Positions 33,769 to 41,148 of a stretch of 64,000 nt of DNA are shown here, piece after piece (the first letter of the stretch is position 1; every line of letters starts with the position of its first letter). Where the stretch lies: positions 4,092,001-4,156,000 of the forward strand of contig OZ243123.1 in the NCBI GenBank assembly GCA_965212505.1, read 5' to 3'. Position numbers and translations under genes: made by a program. The notes under the pieces were generated by a model that did not search any database, was not told where the DNA came from, and saw nothing but the letters and a program-made list of their open reading frames with translations. The DNA comes from JAHEKO01 sp965212505 (GTDB lineage Bacteria > Acidobacteriota > Thermoanaerobaculia > Multivoradales > JAHEKO01).

Positions 33769-35372
33769 CCGACACCTCTCGCCGAGCGCCTTGCAGCATC
33801 CTCGCGGAGCCGCCGGGGCACCAGTCCGCTGGCATCGGTGGTCCACAGGAGCCGGCGTCTCCACGCCGAGTCTGCCTGTGGGTAGTCGCGCCGATAGTGA
33901 GCGCCGCGACTCTCTCGACGCGCCAGCGCCGCAGTCACCACCAGAAGACCCAGCGTCACGAGGTCGTTCGCTCGGCCGCCGGAGCCCACGTGACCCGCGA
34001 GGCGTCGAAGATCGCGCAGCGCGGTCTGAAGCCCGTGCTCCGTTCGAACCAGGCCCGCCCTCTGCCAGAGCAGCTCGCGCACCGAACGAACGACCCCTGC
34101 CTCGGCCTCGCAGTCGGCGTTTGCAATCCGCACCTCGACCACGAGCTCCGCCGTCGAAGGGCGGCCTCCCTGCTCATGGCGCGCAACCGCCACATCGTCC
34201 GCCACCCGAGCGCCGAAGACCAGCCCCTCGAGCAGCGAGTTGCTCGCCAGTCGGTTGGCACCGTGGAGGCCGCTGCCCGCCGCCTCTCCGCAGACCCAGA
34301 GCCCCGGAAGTGTGCTCCGGCCTTCGCCATCGACCGCGATGCCGCCCATCGTGTAGTGCGCCGCCGGCGACACCGGGACCGGATCGCGCTGGAGGTCGAG
34401 TCCGTGACGCCGGCAGGCAGCGACTGCGGTCGGGAAGTCACGTCGCGTCAGCGCGGGCCGCGCGTCGAGATAGACCTCTTCGCCGGCCGACTGGCGTTCC
34501 CAAATCGCCCGCGCAACCACGTCTCGCGGAGCCAACTCCGCCTCGGGCGCAACCTCTTCCATGAACCGACGGCCGTTTCCGTCGAGCAGAAGAGCACCGG
34601 CGCCCCGAAGTGCTTCTGTAAGAAGCGGCATCGGCTCGGCCCCCACGTCGAGCGCCGTGGGATGAAACTGAACGAACTCCATGTCGACCAACGCTGCTCC
34701 CGCGCGCGCGGCGATCGCCATCGCGTCGCCCGTCGCCTCGGGAGGATTGGTCGTCTTGAGGAAGGCCCCGCCGTAGCCCCCGGTGGCGAGCACCACCGCC
34801 GGTGCACGGTAGGCGACCAAGCCCCCCTCGGAGCCGGTCGCGAGCAGCCCCTCGACCCGGCCGTCGTGGACGATCAGATCGAGCGCCCGCGACCCTTCGA
34901 CGATCCCCAGCCGATCGGCGCGTCTGGCGGCAGTTCCAAGCGCGCGCATCACTTCGGCGCCCGTGGCGTCGCCTCCCGCGTGCAGAATGCGACTCCGGCT
35001 GTGCCCCCCTTCGCGGCCGAGCGCCAGCTCACCATCCGCCCCGAGGTCGAACTGCGCACCCCTGTCGATCAGCTTTTCGATCCGCTCGGGCGCCTCTCGC
35101 GTAAGCGAGTCGACCATCTCCCGGACTCCCAGCTCACCCGCTACCCGAAGGGTGTCGTCCGCATGAATCGCCGGCGTGTCGTCCTCTGCCACTGCGCAGG
35201 CGATGCCGCCCTGCGCCCACCGGCTCGAGCCGTCACCGAAGCCCGTCTTCGAGAGCACGACGACGTCGAGGTCTTCGAGGCCCGGTGTCTCCAGAAGCCG
35301 CAGCGCCACCGAGAGACCGGCGACGCCGCTGCCCACGACAACTACGTCGGCTAACCGAACGTCTGCCGTCAC
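33765..35372 (-). CDS. nadB: L-aspartate oxidase
   Basis: A 535-residue FAD enzyme oxidising L-aspartate to iminoaspartate for quinolinate synthesis. It shows the dinucleotide motif VVVGSGVAGLSVALRL, the SSRWAQGGIACAV segment, HSRSRILHAGGDATG, FVQFHPTAL, MGGIAVDGEGRSTLPGLWVCGE and GLHGANRLASNSLLEGLVFG. The C-terminal helical domain is present. It overlaps nadA upstream and nadC downstream by four bases each, giving tight translational coupling. FAD-bound and cytoplasmic. Confidence 0.96.
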   Translation of the reverse strand: MTADVRLADVVVVGSGVAGLSVALRLLETPGLEDLDVVVLSKTGFGDGSSRWAQGGIACAVAEDDTPAIHADDTLRVAGELGVREMVDSLTREAPERIEKLIDRGAQFDLGADGELALGREGGHSRSRILHAGGDATGAEVMRALGTAARRADRLGIVEGSRALDLIVHDGRVEGLLATGSEGGLVAYRAPAVVLATGGYGGAFLKTTNPPEATGDAMAIAARAGAALVDMEFVQFHPTALDVGAEPMPLLTEALRGAGALLLDGNGRRFMEEVAPEAELAPRDVVARAIWERQSAGEEVYLDARPALTRRDFPTAVAACRRHGLDLQRDPVPVSPAAHYTMGGIAVDGEGRSTLPGLWVCGEAAGSGLHGANRLASNSLLEGLVFGARVADDVAVARHEQGGRPSTAELVVEVRIANADCEAEAGVVRSVRELLWQRAGLVRTEHGLQTALRDLRRLAGHVGSGGRANDLVTLGLLVVTAALARRESRGAHYRRDYPQADSAWRRRLLWTTDASGLVPRRLREDAARRSARGVG

Positions 35373-36391
35373 GAAGAACTCCGCGCGTTGAAGTCGAGCA
35401 TGCGCTCGACCGCTCGGCGCGCTCGCACCGCCAGCTCTGCGGGCACCTCAACCTCGTGCTCCATCCGTTCGAGCGAGCGCACGATCTTCGGAAGGGTGAT
35501 CCGCTTCATGTGCGGGCAGAGGTTGCAGGGTCGAATGAACTCGACATCGGGATACTCGACGGCGACGTTGTCGCTCATCGAGCACTCGGTCACCATCACC
35601 ACTCGCGCCGGCCGATGGTCGGCCACATGTTGGATCATGCCGGCAGTCGAGCCGACAAAATCCGCCTCGGCCAAAACGTCGGGCGGGCACTCGGGGTGCG
35701 CGATCACCTGCAGATTGTCGTAACTCTGTCGATACCGTCGGAGCTCGTCGCCGGTGAAACGCTCGTGCACTTCGCAGTGGCCCTTCCACAAGATCACCTC
35801 GACGTCGGTCTGTGAGGCCACGTAACGCCCGAGGTACTCGTCGGGCAGGAAGATCACCCGTTCGACGCCCAGCGACTCGACAATCTCGACGGCGTTCGCC
35901 GAGGTACAACAGATATCCGACTCGGCTTTCACTTCGGCCGTGGTGTTGACGTAGGTCACCACCGGCGCTCCCGGGTAGCGCTCGCGAAGTAGCCGAATGT
36001 CGGCCGCTGTGATCGAGTCGGCCAACGAACAGCCAGCCTCGAGGTCGGGGATCAACACCGTCTTTTCTGGATTCAGCAGCTTCGCCGTCTCCGCCATGAA
36101 ATGCACGCCGCAGAGAACGATCACGTCGTGATCGACCTCGGTCGCCATCCTGGCGAGCGCCAGGGAGTCGCCGGTCATGTCGGCCACACCGTGGAAGATC
36201 TCCGGCGTCTGGTAGTTGTGCGCCAGCACGATCGCGTTGCGCTCCCGCTTGAGCTCGTGAATCCGTCGAACCAGGGGCTCGTGGACCTTCCATTCGATCG
36301 CGGGCATCACCGCACTCAGATCGCGGTAGATCGCGTCGGTGGAGATGGAGTCGGGAGAAGAGGAGCTGCCGAGGGAGAGCGTCTCGCTCAT
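35369..36391 (-). CDS. nadA: Quinolinate synthase
   Basis: A 340-residue [4Fe-4S] enzyme condensing iminoaspartate with dihydroxyacetone phosphate. The three cluster cysteines appear in IVLCGVHFMAETAKLL, ICCTSANAVEIV and CNLCPHMKRITL; the substrate-binding AHNYQTPEI and HPECPPDV motifs are present. AAGGAGG lies 7 nt ahead of the ATG. It is the first gene of nadABC. The region upstream carries a good promoter and two palindromes, one of them over the -10 box, suggesting repression when NAD is plentiful. Confidence 0.96.
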   Translation of the reverse strand: MSETLSLGSSSSPDSISTDAIYRDLSAVMPAIEWKVHEPLVRRIHELKRERNAIVLAHNYQTPEIFHGVADMTGDSLALARMATEVDHDVIVLCGVHFMAETAKLLNPEKTVLIPDLEAGCSLADSITAADIRLLRERYPGAPVVTYVNTTAEVKAESDICCTSANAVEIVESLGVERVIFLPDEYLGRYVASQTDVEVILWKGHCEVHERFTGDELRRYRQSYDNLQVIAHPECPPDVLAEADFVGSTAGMIQHVADHRPARVVMVTECSMSDNVAVEYPDVEFIRPCNLCPHMKRITLPKIVRSLERMEHEVEVPAELAVRARRAVERMLDFNARSSS

Positions 36392-36409
36392 GGTTCGACC
36401 TCCTTGACA

Positions 36410-36426
36410 ATGCTCTTAGAGAGCAT
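36410..36426. promoter_or_regulatory. Perfect palindrome in the nadA leader
   Basis: ATGCTCTTAGAGAGCAT forms a perfect 7-bp inverted repeat with a 3-bp centre, placed between the promoter and the ribosome-binding site of nadA. It could be a second operator or an RNA hairpin near the start; no known regulator motif is matched. Confidence 0.5.
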
Positions 36427-36463
36427 AACTTGAGTCCAAAAAGAAACCGAGGCGCACACCGCC

Positions 36464-36486
36464 TCAGTACGCACTTATGCTACTGA
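36464..36486. promoter_or_regulatory. Candidate operator overlapping the nadA -10 box
   Basis: TCAGTA-C-GCA-CTTA-TGC-TACTGA is a 23-bp imperfect palindrome with 9 paired positions and one unpaired C. It covers the predicted -10 hexamer and start point, the right place for a repressor. The NrtR-like regulator at 38727-39680 is a candidate partner; this is inference. Confidence 0.5.
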
Positions 36487-36506
36487 TGAGTATATGGTTT
36501 TGTCAA
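36477..36506 (-). promoter_or_regulatory. Predicted sigma-70 promoter of nadABC
   Basis: Read on the minus strand, a consensus -35 TTGACA (36506-36501) is followed after 18 bp by TAGCAT (36482-36477), four of six matches to the -10 consensus. The leader to nadA is about 80 nt. The surrounding DNA is clearly AT-richer than the genes. Confidence 0.6.
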
Positions 36507-36517
36507 GAGGGTCCATC

Positions 36518-37351
36518 TCACTCTCCGAGCTCGGTGTTCACCTGTTCAGCGTGGCCACTTTCCAAGACGGCGTTCGCCACACGCCTCTTCCCGTGCCTCA
36601 CCAGATAGAGAATCGCCCCCACGGGCACGTAGACGAAGAGTAGCCACGGAGAGTACGGACTGCTGGCGAGAAGAGCGACGCCGAGAAGCGCCACCGAAAA
36701 CGGAACGACGTCCAGCTGACCGGTCGTCCAGTTGAGCCGAAGAGCAAAGAAGCCGACGCAGATAAACAGCCCCCAGAGCCACCGACGCTCAAGGGCTCGG
36801 TTTCTGAGGCAAGCGACGAACGCCACCAGAATGACGACAAGTACGGCGAGCGCGGCCGCCAGCATCACCCAGTGCAGCCAGGGCTTGCCCACCAGTCGAA
36901 ACGCGTGGATGGTCTTGAGAGATTCCTCTCGGAGCTTCACGTGGAACCCCGCAATCGAGTACTCCGCTTCGCCACCGACAAGCACGATCTGGGTGACGAC
37001 GAAGGTAGAGGGATACGCGTACTCGAACACGAGCTCGGTGCGAGGCCTCGACCCGAAGAACGAGTAGAAGCTTATGAGCGTCTCTTGCAGCGGCTCGCGT
37101 TTCGGAAGTAGTGCCTCGAGCCGCTCGAACTCCGCTCGCACCTGATCGTTCTGGAGATCGGGCTCCAGGCGAGCCACCAGCTCGTCGATCTGCCCATCAG
37201 CCAACTTCTGGATGCTCTCTCGCGCGTAGGTCGCTTGAGGTGTACCGCTCGCCACGGCAAGGAACGCTCCCGGTGAGCACGCCCCGAGGCCTAGGCCGAG
37301 GCTGGCGATCAGCAGAGCCGGAACGGCAAGAAGGGCATGCACTCGCGTCAT
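36518..37351 (-). CDS. Membrane lipoprotein-like protein of unknown function
   Basis: A 277-residue protein with a signal ending in a possible lipobox (LGLGLGAC), then a 130-residue extracytoplasmic part (YARESIQKLADGQIDELVARL, SFYSFFGSRPRTELVFEYAY) and four hydrophobic segments in the C-terminal half (LHWVMLAAALAVLVVILVAF, WLWGLFICVGFFALRLNW, VALLGVALLASSPYSPWLLF). No family is recognised. It lies upstream of, and on the same strand as, the nad operon but is separated by the nadA promoter. Confidence 0.68.
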   Translation of the reverse strand: MTRVHALLAVPALLIASLGLGLGACSPGAFLAVASGTPQATYARESIQKLADGQIDELVARLEPDLQNDQVRAEFERLEALLPKREPLQETLISFYSFFGSRPRTELVFEYAYPSTFVVTQIVLVGGEAEYSIAGFHVKLREESLKTIHAFRLVGKPWLHWVMLAAALAVLVVILVAFVACLRNRALERRWLWGLFICVGFFALRLNWTTGQLDVVPFSVALLGVALLASSPYSPWLLFVYVPVGAILYLVRHGKRRVANAVLESGHAEQVNTELGE

Positions 37352-37466
37352 CGAAAGCTACACTCTGGGCACCAACCGGAAGGCTGTGGCAATGTTATCA
37401 ATCGGTCCGCCAGGCTCCCGATGACTCTTAGCCCGCGTTTCGGGAGGCGTGAGCTAGGCCCTGAGC

Positions 37467-37790
37467 TCACCTAAACAACAGTTCCAGCACACCGTGAATC
37501 GTCATCAGGAAGGCGAGCACTTGGAATCCAAGTACGATCAGGTAGGCAAGGCCGTAGCGATCACTGGAACCCGGTTTCATCCTTCGGTCACCGAGTCCGC
37601 CCCACAGATATCGCCCCCGTAGGAGAAACTTCTGCCTTCGAAGGGAGTCTCGTTGCCTCCGACGACGGTTGCCCCAGTCTTCGGAGCGTTCCAGCCACCG
37701 GATCAACGCCAGCATCGGCAGGCAGGCGGCGACTAGGAGCAGACCTCGCCCGAGTATCGCGGCAGCCTCTAGCAGCTCGGCACTCGACAC
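37467..37790 (-). CDS. Small two-helix membrane protein
   Basis: A 107-residue protein beginning with GTG 37790. Two transmembrane helices (AAILGRGLLLVAACLPMLALI and YGLAYLIVLGFQVLAFLMTI) flank a strongly basic cytoplasmic loop (NRRRRQRDSLRRQKFLLRG). No family is recognised. It is one of several orphan membrane proteins between nadA and the NrtR-like gene. Translation from GTG without an obvious ribosome-binding site makes this moderately uncertain. Confidence 0.55.
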   Translation of the reverse strand: MSSAELLEAAAILGRGLLLVAACLPMLALIRWLERSEDWGNRRRRQRDSLRRQKFLLRGRYLWGGLGDRRMKPGSSDRYGLAYLIVLGFQVLAFLMTIHGVLELLFR

Positions 37791-38056
37791 GATTCGGCTC
37801 TTCGCTACTCCAGCTCGGCGAGCACGATCACTTGACGACTTTCAGCATCGACCGAAAGAAGATCACAATCGGGCCATGGCCTCTGCTCGGCCGCTTCGGC
37901 AGGCTCATTCGGACCCCCTTTGTGAGACCTCGGATTCGAGCCCGCAGTCCACACCGTTGTTAGAGTTCTTAGCTCGAGTCGTCGTCGACACTCCTAAGCG
38001 GAAGGGCGCTGCTCAGCACAATAACCTTTCGATGTTGCAGCCACCAACCGCGCCGA

Positions 38057-38338
38057 CTAGGAAAACGTGGGCCAACCAAAGTACACCGCGACGCGCCAGG
38101 CAATGAGAGTCAAGACTCCAGCAGCTGCGACCAGGCAGGCGAGTCCCCAAACTGCAGATTTCAGCGGACCTAGCCGTCCTTCGGCGAGGCGGAGCCGCGT
38201 CTGAACGAGCCAAGCCAGGCTCGCTGCCACGGCCGCACCGAGCAACAAGCATCCTACGAAGCCCACGACTGACTCGATGCTCAGAAGAAGCATGAACTGG
38301 TGAGGCCAGACGTAGAACGCCGCCTCCCCGACCACCAC
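38057..38338 (-). CDS. Small three-helix membrane protein
   Basis: A 93-residue protein from GTG 38338 with three hydrophobic segments (MLLLSIESVVGFVGCLLLGA, AVAASLAWLV, AVWGLACLVAAAGVLTLIAW) and a basic loop between them. The hydrophobicity pattern favours this frame over the overlapping one at 38013-38399. No family recognised. The 266 bp between this gene and 37791 hold nothing I can support. Confidence 0.5.
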   Translation of the reverse strand: MVVGEAAFYVWPHQFMLLLSIESVVGFVGCLLLGAAVAASLAWLVQTRLRLAEGRLGPLKSAVWGLACLVAAAGVLTLIAWRVAVYFGWPTFS

Positions 38339-38461
38339 GCTGGAGCTGATGAGTGCAACACACTAAAACAACGACCACGCAGGAGCACTTCGGAGCCACC
38401 TATGCGAGCTGTTCACTCGTTGTTGGTGGTTCCCGGAATCGATGTTCATCTCGTGGGCTCC

Positions 38462-38590
38462 TTACTCTCTGGATACGCGAATAACCCCTCCCTGAACTAG
38501 GTTCAGGCCTTCTCCTAACTCAAGGTTGCCAGCGGTAGCCAGGTCTACCACGAACTGGACGATCGCTTGAGCAATGGTTCGACAACTCAC
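38462..38590 (-). CDS. Candidate 42-residue protein
   Basis: Within the 388-bp gap 38339-38726 a minus-strand ORF starts at GTG 38590 after GGGGGAAGAA and encodes a 42-residue peptide (contains TIAQAIVQFVVDLATAG and GLNLVQGGVIRV) with a mixed hydrophobic helix then strand pattern. It ends at TAA 38462. No homologue is recognised. The rest of the gap shows only a hairpin at 38662-38678. Confidence 0.3.
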   Translation of the reverse strand: MSCRTIAQAIVQFVVDLATAGNLELGEGLNLVQGGVIRVSRE

Positions 38591-38661
38591 TTCTTCCCCC
38601 TTTGAGGACGCCGCATTGGACGCACGGCGCCCAAGGCACCGCCATCCCCTGCTCTCACCTA

Positions 38662-38678
38662 GCTTCGAGTTTCGAAGC
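38662..38678. terminator. Hairpin downstream of the NrtR-like gene
   Basis: GCTTCGA (38662-38668) pairs with TCGAAGC (38672-38678) around GTT, about 50 bp beyond the stop of the minus-strand regulator. There is no T run, so a role in termination is only possible. Confidence 0.35.
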
Positions 38679-38726
38679 CGCTTTGCGGTTGACTTGAGAA
38701 CAGGGTGACGGACGCTCCGGGAGGCG

Positions 38727-39680
38727 TCAAGCGCGAACGCGCGGCAACCCCACACCCGGCGCCCGACGCTCTCGAACGACCTCTCGCCGGAACCGAAACA
38801 GCTCCGCCGGCCGACCTCCGGTGTTGTCGTCGTATCGACCGCTCCCCTCGACCAGGCCCAGTCGATCGACCAGTCTCCGGAAGTTCTGCTTGTGGAGCGG
38901 AATGCCGGCGAGCGCCTCGACCACGCGCTGGAGGCGGAGCAGGGTGAACTGCTTGGGCAGCAACTCGAAAACCACCGGGCGGTACTTGATCTTGCCGCGA
39001 ATACGACCGAGCGCGGTGGCGAGGATCCGGCGGTGGTCCAGCGCCATGGGGAATCCGAGGGCAACGGTCAGGGGGTCGTCGGCGGTCGCTCCGGCTTCTG
39101 GAACGAGCTGTGCCTCCCACATGAGCTCGTAGCGTTCCAAAACTCGGTCGGCGTCCCAGCGGGTTCGGCCGACTCCGAAGCCGATCTCGACCCGCTGGCG
39201 GCGCGCACGGCGGAGCTCAGGGCGCTCCGAGCACCATTCGTCGAGACGCTCGACCACCGTGTCGATGACCGCCGGACGACCCTCTCGCCAGTCCTCCCAT
39301 GGGAGGAGCTCGTAGATGTCGCGCCAACTGGCAGGGTTGGTCTCGTCGGTGGGCCGTTCGCGGGTGAGCGCGAGGTAGGCGATCGACAGCAGGCGCTCGG
39401 CGTGGCTCGCACCTGGCGCTCGATCGCGATCGCCGAATGTGTAGAGCTGCTCCACGTAACCGACCGAAATGCCGGTGCGCTCGTGAATCCAGCGGCGTAG
39501 TCCCAGCTCCAACGTTCGATCGGACGCAGCGTCCAGGGGACCGAACGGCAGTGCCGCCGGCGGCTCCCCGGCGATGGTGAGCACACGCGGCTCTTCCCCG
39601 GTGACGGCGACGACCACGGCGTTGAGTCCAACCGAGATCGGGGTGGCTGAAGGATTGGGCACCGCCCTGAGGATACTCAA
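38727..39680 (-). CDS. NrtR-type Nudix-like transcriptional regulator
   Basis: A 317-residue protein. Residues 1-150 form a Nudix-like fold whose catalytic box is degenerate (GPLDAASDRTLELGLRRW, RTG instead of the REUxEExGU consensus), and residues 215-305 are the winged-helix domain of NrtR: FELLPKQFTLLRLQRVVEAL, HKQNFRRLVDRLGLVE and GRPAELFRF. NrtR proteins sense ADP-ribose or related NAD derivatives and repress NAD-cofactor genes. It starts at TTG 39680, 16 bp from the divergent SCP2-R2lox gene, and lies 2.3 kb from nadA. Either could be its target. Confidence 0.87.
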   Translation of the reverse strand: MSILRAVPNPSATPISVGLNAVVVAVTGEEPRVLTIAGEPPAALPFGPLDAASDRTLELGLRRWIHERTGISVGYVEQLYTFGDRDRAPGASHAERLLSIAYLALTRERPTDETNPASWRDIYELLPWEDWREGRPAVIDTVVERLDEWCSERPELRRARRQRVEIGFGVGRTRWDADRVLERYELMWEAQLVPEAGATADDPLTVALGFPMALDHRRILATALGRIRGKIKYRPVVFELLPKQFTLLRLQRVVEALAGIPLHKQNFRRLVDRLGLVEGSGRYDDNTGGRPAELFRFRREVVRERRAPGVGLPRVRA

Positions 39681-39696
39681 TCGGCAGCGGGATAGG

Positions 39697-41064
39697 ATGC
39701 CCGCCGTGAAACCGGAGCTCTTCAGTCAGCCTTGGGTCGACGCCTGGAAAGACGGTATCAACTCCAGTGACGACTACGCGCGAGCGGCCTCGAGCTGGAA
39801 CGACAGCGTCGCGTTGGTGATCGAGCCGGACGGTGGCGACGAGTCGGCGGCGATTCGGCTCGATTTGCAATCGGGCACCTGTCGAGAGGCTCGGCGCCTC
39901 CCCCAGAACGAGCCACCCGTGGCGGACTACGTGTTGAGCGCGCCACGCCCGGTCTGGCTCGACTTTCTAGAGAACGGTCGCGACCCGGTGTGGGCACTGA
40001 TGAGCGGCAAGGTCCGGCTCACGCAGGGTTCGCTGACCGGGCTGATGCCCTACGCCGGAGCGGCCAAGGTGCTTCTAGCCGCTGCTCAGGGGATCGATGT
40101 CGAGAGCCTCAGCGTGAGCGAGGTGGTGGACGAACCGGGGGCGACAACGAGTCCGCCACCGACGACGAGCGTTCGCACCAGCTATCGATCGACAGACTCG
40201 CAGGGGCTCGACCGCAGCTCTCCGGCGATGCGGCTCTGGGAGAAGGCGAAGGTTCGTGGTGTCTGGAACCCAGCGGACATCGACTTCGCCGGCGATCGAG
40301 AGGACTGGGCACGCCTCGCCGACGACGAGCGAGACCTGCTCCAGCGAGAGGCGTCGCTCTTTCTGGCGGGCGAAGAGGCGGTCACCCTCGACCTCCTGCC
40401 GCTGATCCAGACGGTCGCCAGCGAGGGGCGCATCGAAGAAGAGATGTACCTGACCTCCTTCCTCTGGGAAGAGGCCAAACACGTCGACGCCTTCAGCCGC
40501 TTCTTCGACGACGTGGTTGGCGACCGCGCCGACCTCGAGCGCTACCACACAGAGAGCTATCGCAAGATCTTCTATGAGGAGCTTCCCGAAGCGCTCTCGC
40601 GGCTCCGCGAAGACAGCTCTCCGGCGGCGCAGGCGGAAGCGTCGGTCACCTACCACATGATCGTCGAGGGAGTTCTCGCCGAGACCGGCTACCACGCCTA
40701 CTACACGGTGCTCGACACCCACAGCATCCTCCCCGGCATGCGCGACCTGGTATCCAAGACCCAGTCGGACGAAGCGCGCCACCTGGCCTACGGCGTCTTC
40801 TTCCTGTCGCGCCTGGTCGCCGAGCACGGCGACCCGATCTGGCGACGCATCGAGGCGCGCATGGAGCGACTGCTGCCGCTCGCGCTTCACATCATCGAAG
40901 AGGCGTTCGCCGCATACGACCCGCCGCCGTTTGGCCTGACGCCGGCGAGCTTTGTGGATTTCGCGCAGGATCAGTTCAGGCGGCGGTTCCGGCGGATCGA
41001 GAAGGCGCGCCGCCAGACGCTCGACGAGGTCTATCGAATCTCGGCGGACGCCGCGGGCGCGTGA
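39697..41064 (+). CDS. SCP2-domain / R2-like ligand-binding oxidase (R2lox) fusion
   Basis: A 455-residue fusion. Residues 1-150 look like an SCP2 sterol-carrier-type lipid pocket (VWALMSGKVRLTQGSLTGLM). Residues 170-455 are an R2lox-type ferritin-like oxidase with a Mn/Fe site. All six ligands are present: E226, E259, H262, E324, E359 and H362, at a constant offset from the Geobacillus R2lox positions as I recall them, and the residues forming the Val-Tyr ether crosslink (V229, Y319) are kept. Motifs: GEEAVTLDLLP, WEEAKHVDAF, YHMIVEGVLAETGYH, SDEARHLAYG. It probably oxidises a lipid-like substrate delivered by the fused carrier. Start ATG 39697. Confidence 0.88.
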   Translation: MPAVKPELFSQPWVDAWKDGINSSDDYARAASSWNDSVALVIEPDGGDESAAIRLDLQSGTCREARRLPQNEPPVADYVLSAPRPVWLDFLENGRDPVWALMSGKVRLTQGSLTGLMPYAGAAKVLLAAAQGIDVESLSVSEVVDEPGATTSPPPTTSVRTSYRSTDSQGLDRSSPAMRLWEKAKVRGVWNPADIDFAGDREDWARLADDERDLLQREASLFLAGEEAVTLDLLPLIQTVASEGRIEEEMYLTSFLWEEAKHVDAFSRFFDDVVGDRADLERYHTESYRKIFYEELPEALSRLREDSSPAAQAEASVTYHMIVEGVLAETGYHAYYTVLDTHSILPGMRDLVSKTQSDEARHLAYGVFFLSRLVAEHGDPIWRRIEARMERLLPLALHIIEEAFAAYDPPPFGLTPASFVDFAQDQFRRRFRRIEKARRQTLDEVYRISADAAGA

Positions 41065-41148
41065 GCCGACTTACGGCTCAGAGCAGTATCTGAGCCGACC
41101 TACTGCTCGAAGCAGTACCTGAGCCGACTTACTGCTCGAAGCAGTAGA
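41062..41148. repeat. Three 29-bp tandem repeats at a convergent gene end
   Basis: Units at 41062-41090, 41091-41119 and 41120-41148 each start TGAGCCGAC. The first begins at the stop codon of the SCP2-R2lox gene; the third contains the last codons and stop of the convergent DUF1554 gene (41129). Units 2 and 3 hold the hairpin TACTGCT-CGA-AGCAGTA, and unit 1 holds TGAGCCG-ACTTA-CGGCTCA. The duplication has therefore multiplied the shared gene end and its hairpin, probably as a bidirectional terminator. Confidence 0.88.

Noticed and set aside
38591..38726. Further small plus-strand ORFs between the orphan genes (for example the ORF ending near 38500)
   Set aside because: They lack a ribosome-binding site and have no recognisable protein pattern.
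41062..41148. CRISPR-like array
   Set aside because: The three units are contiguous without spacers and no cas gene is nearby.
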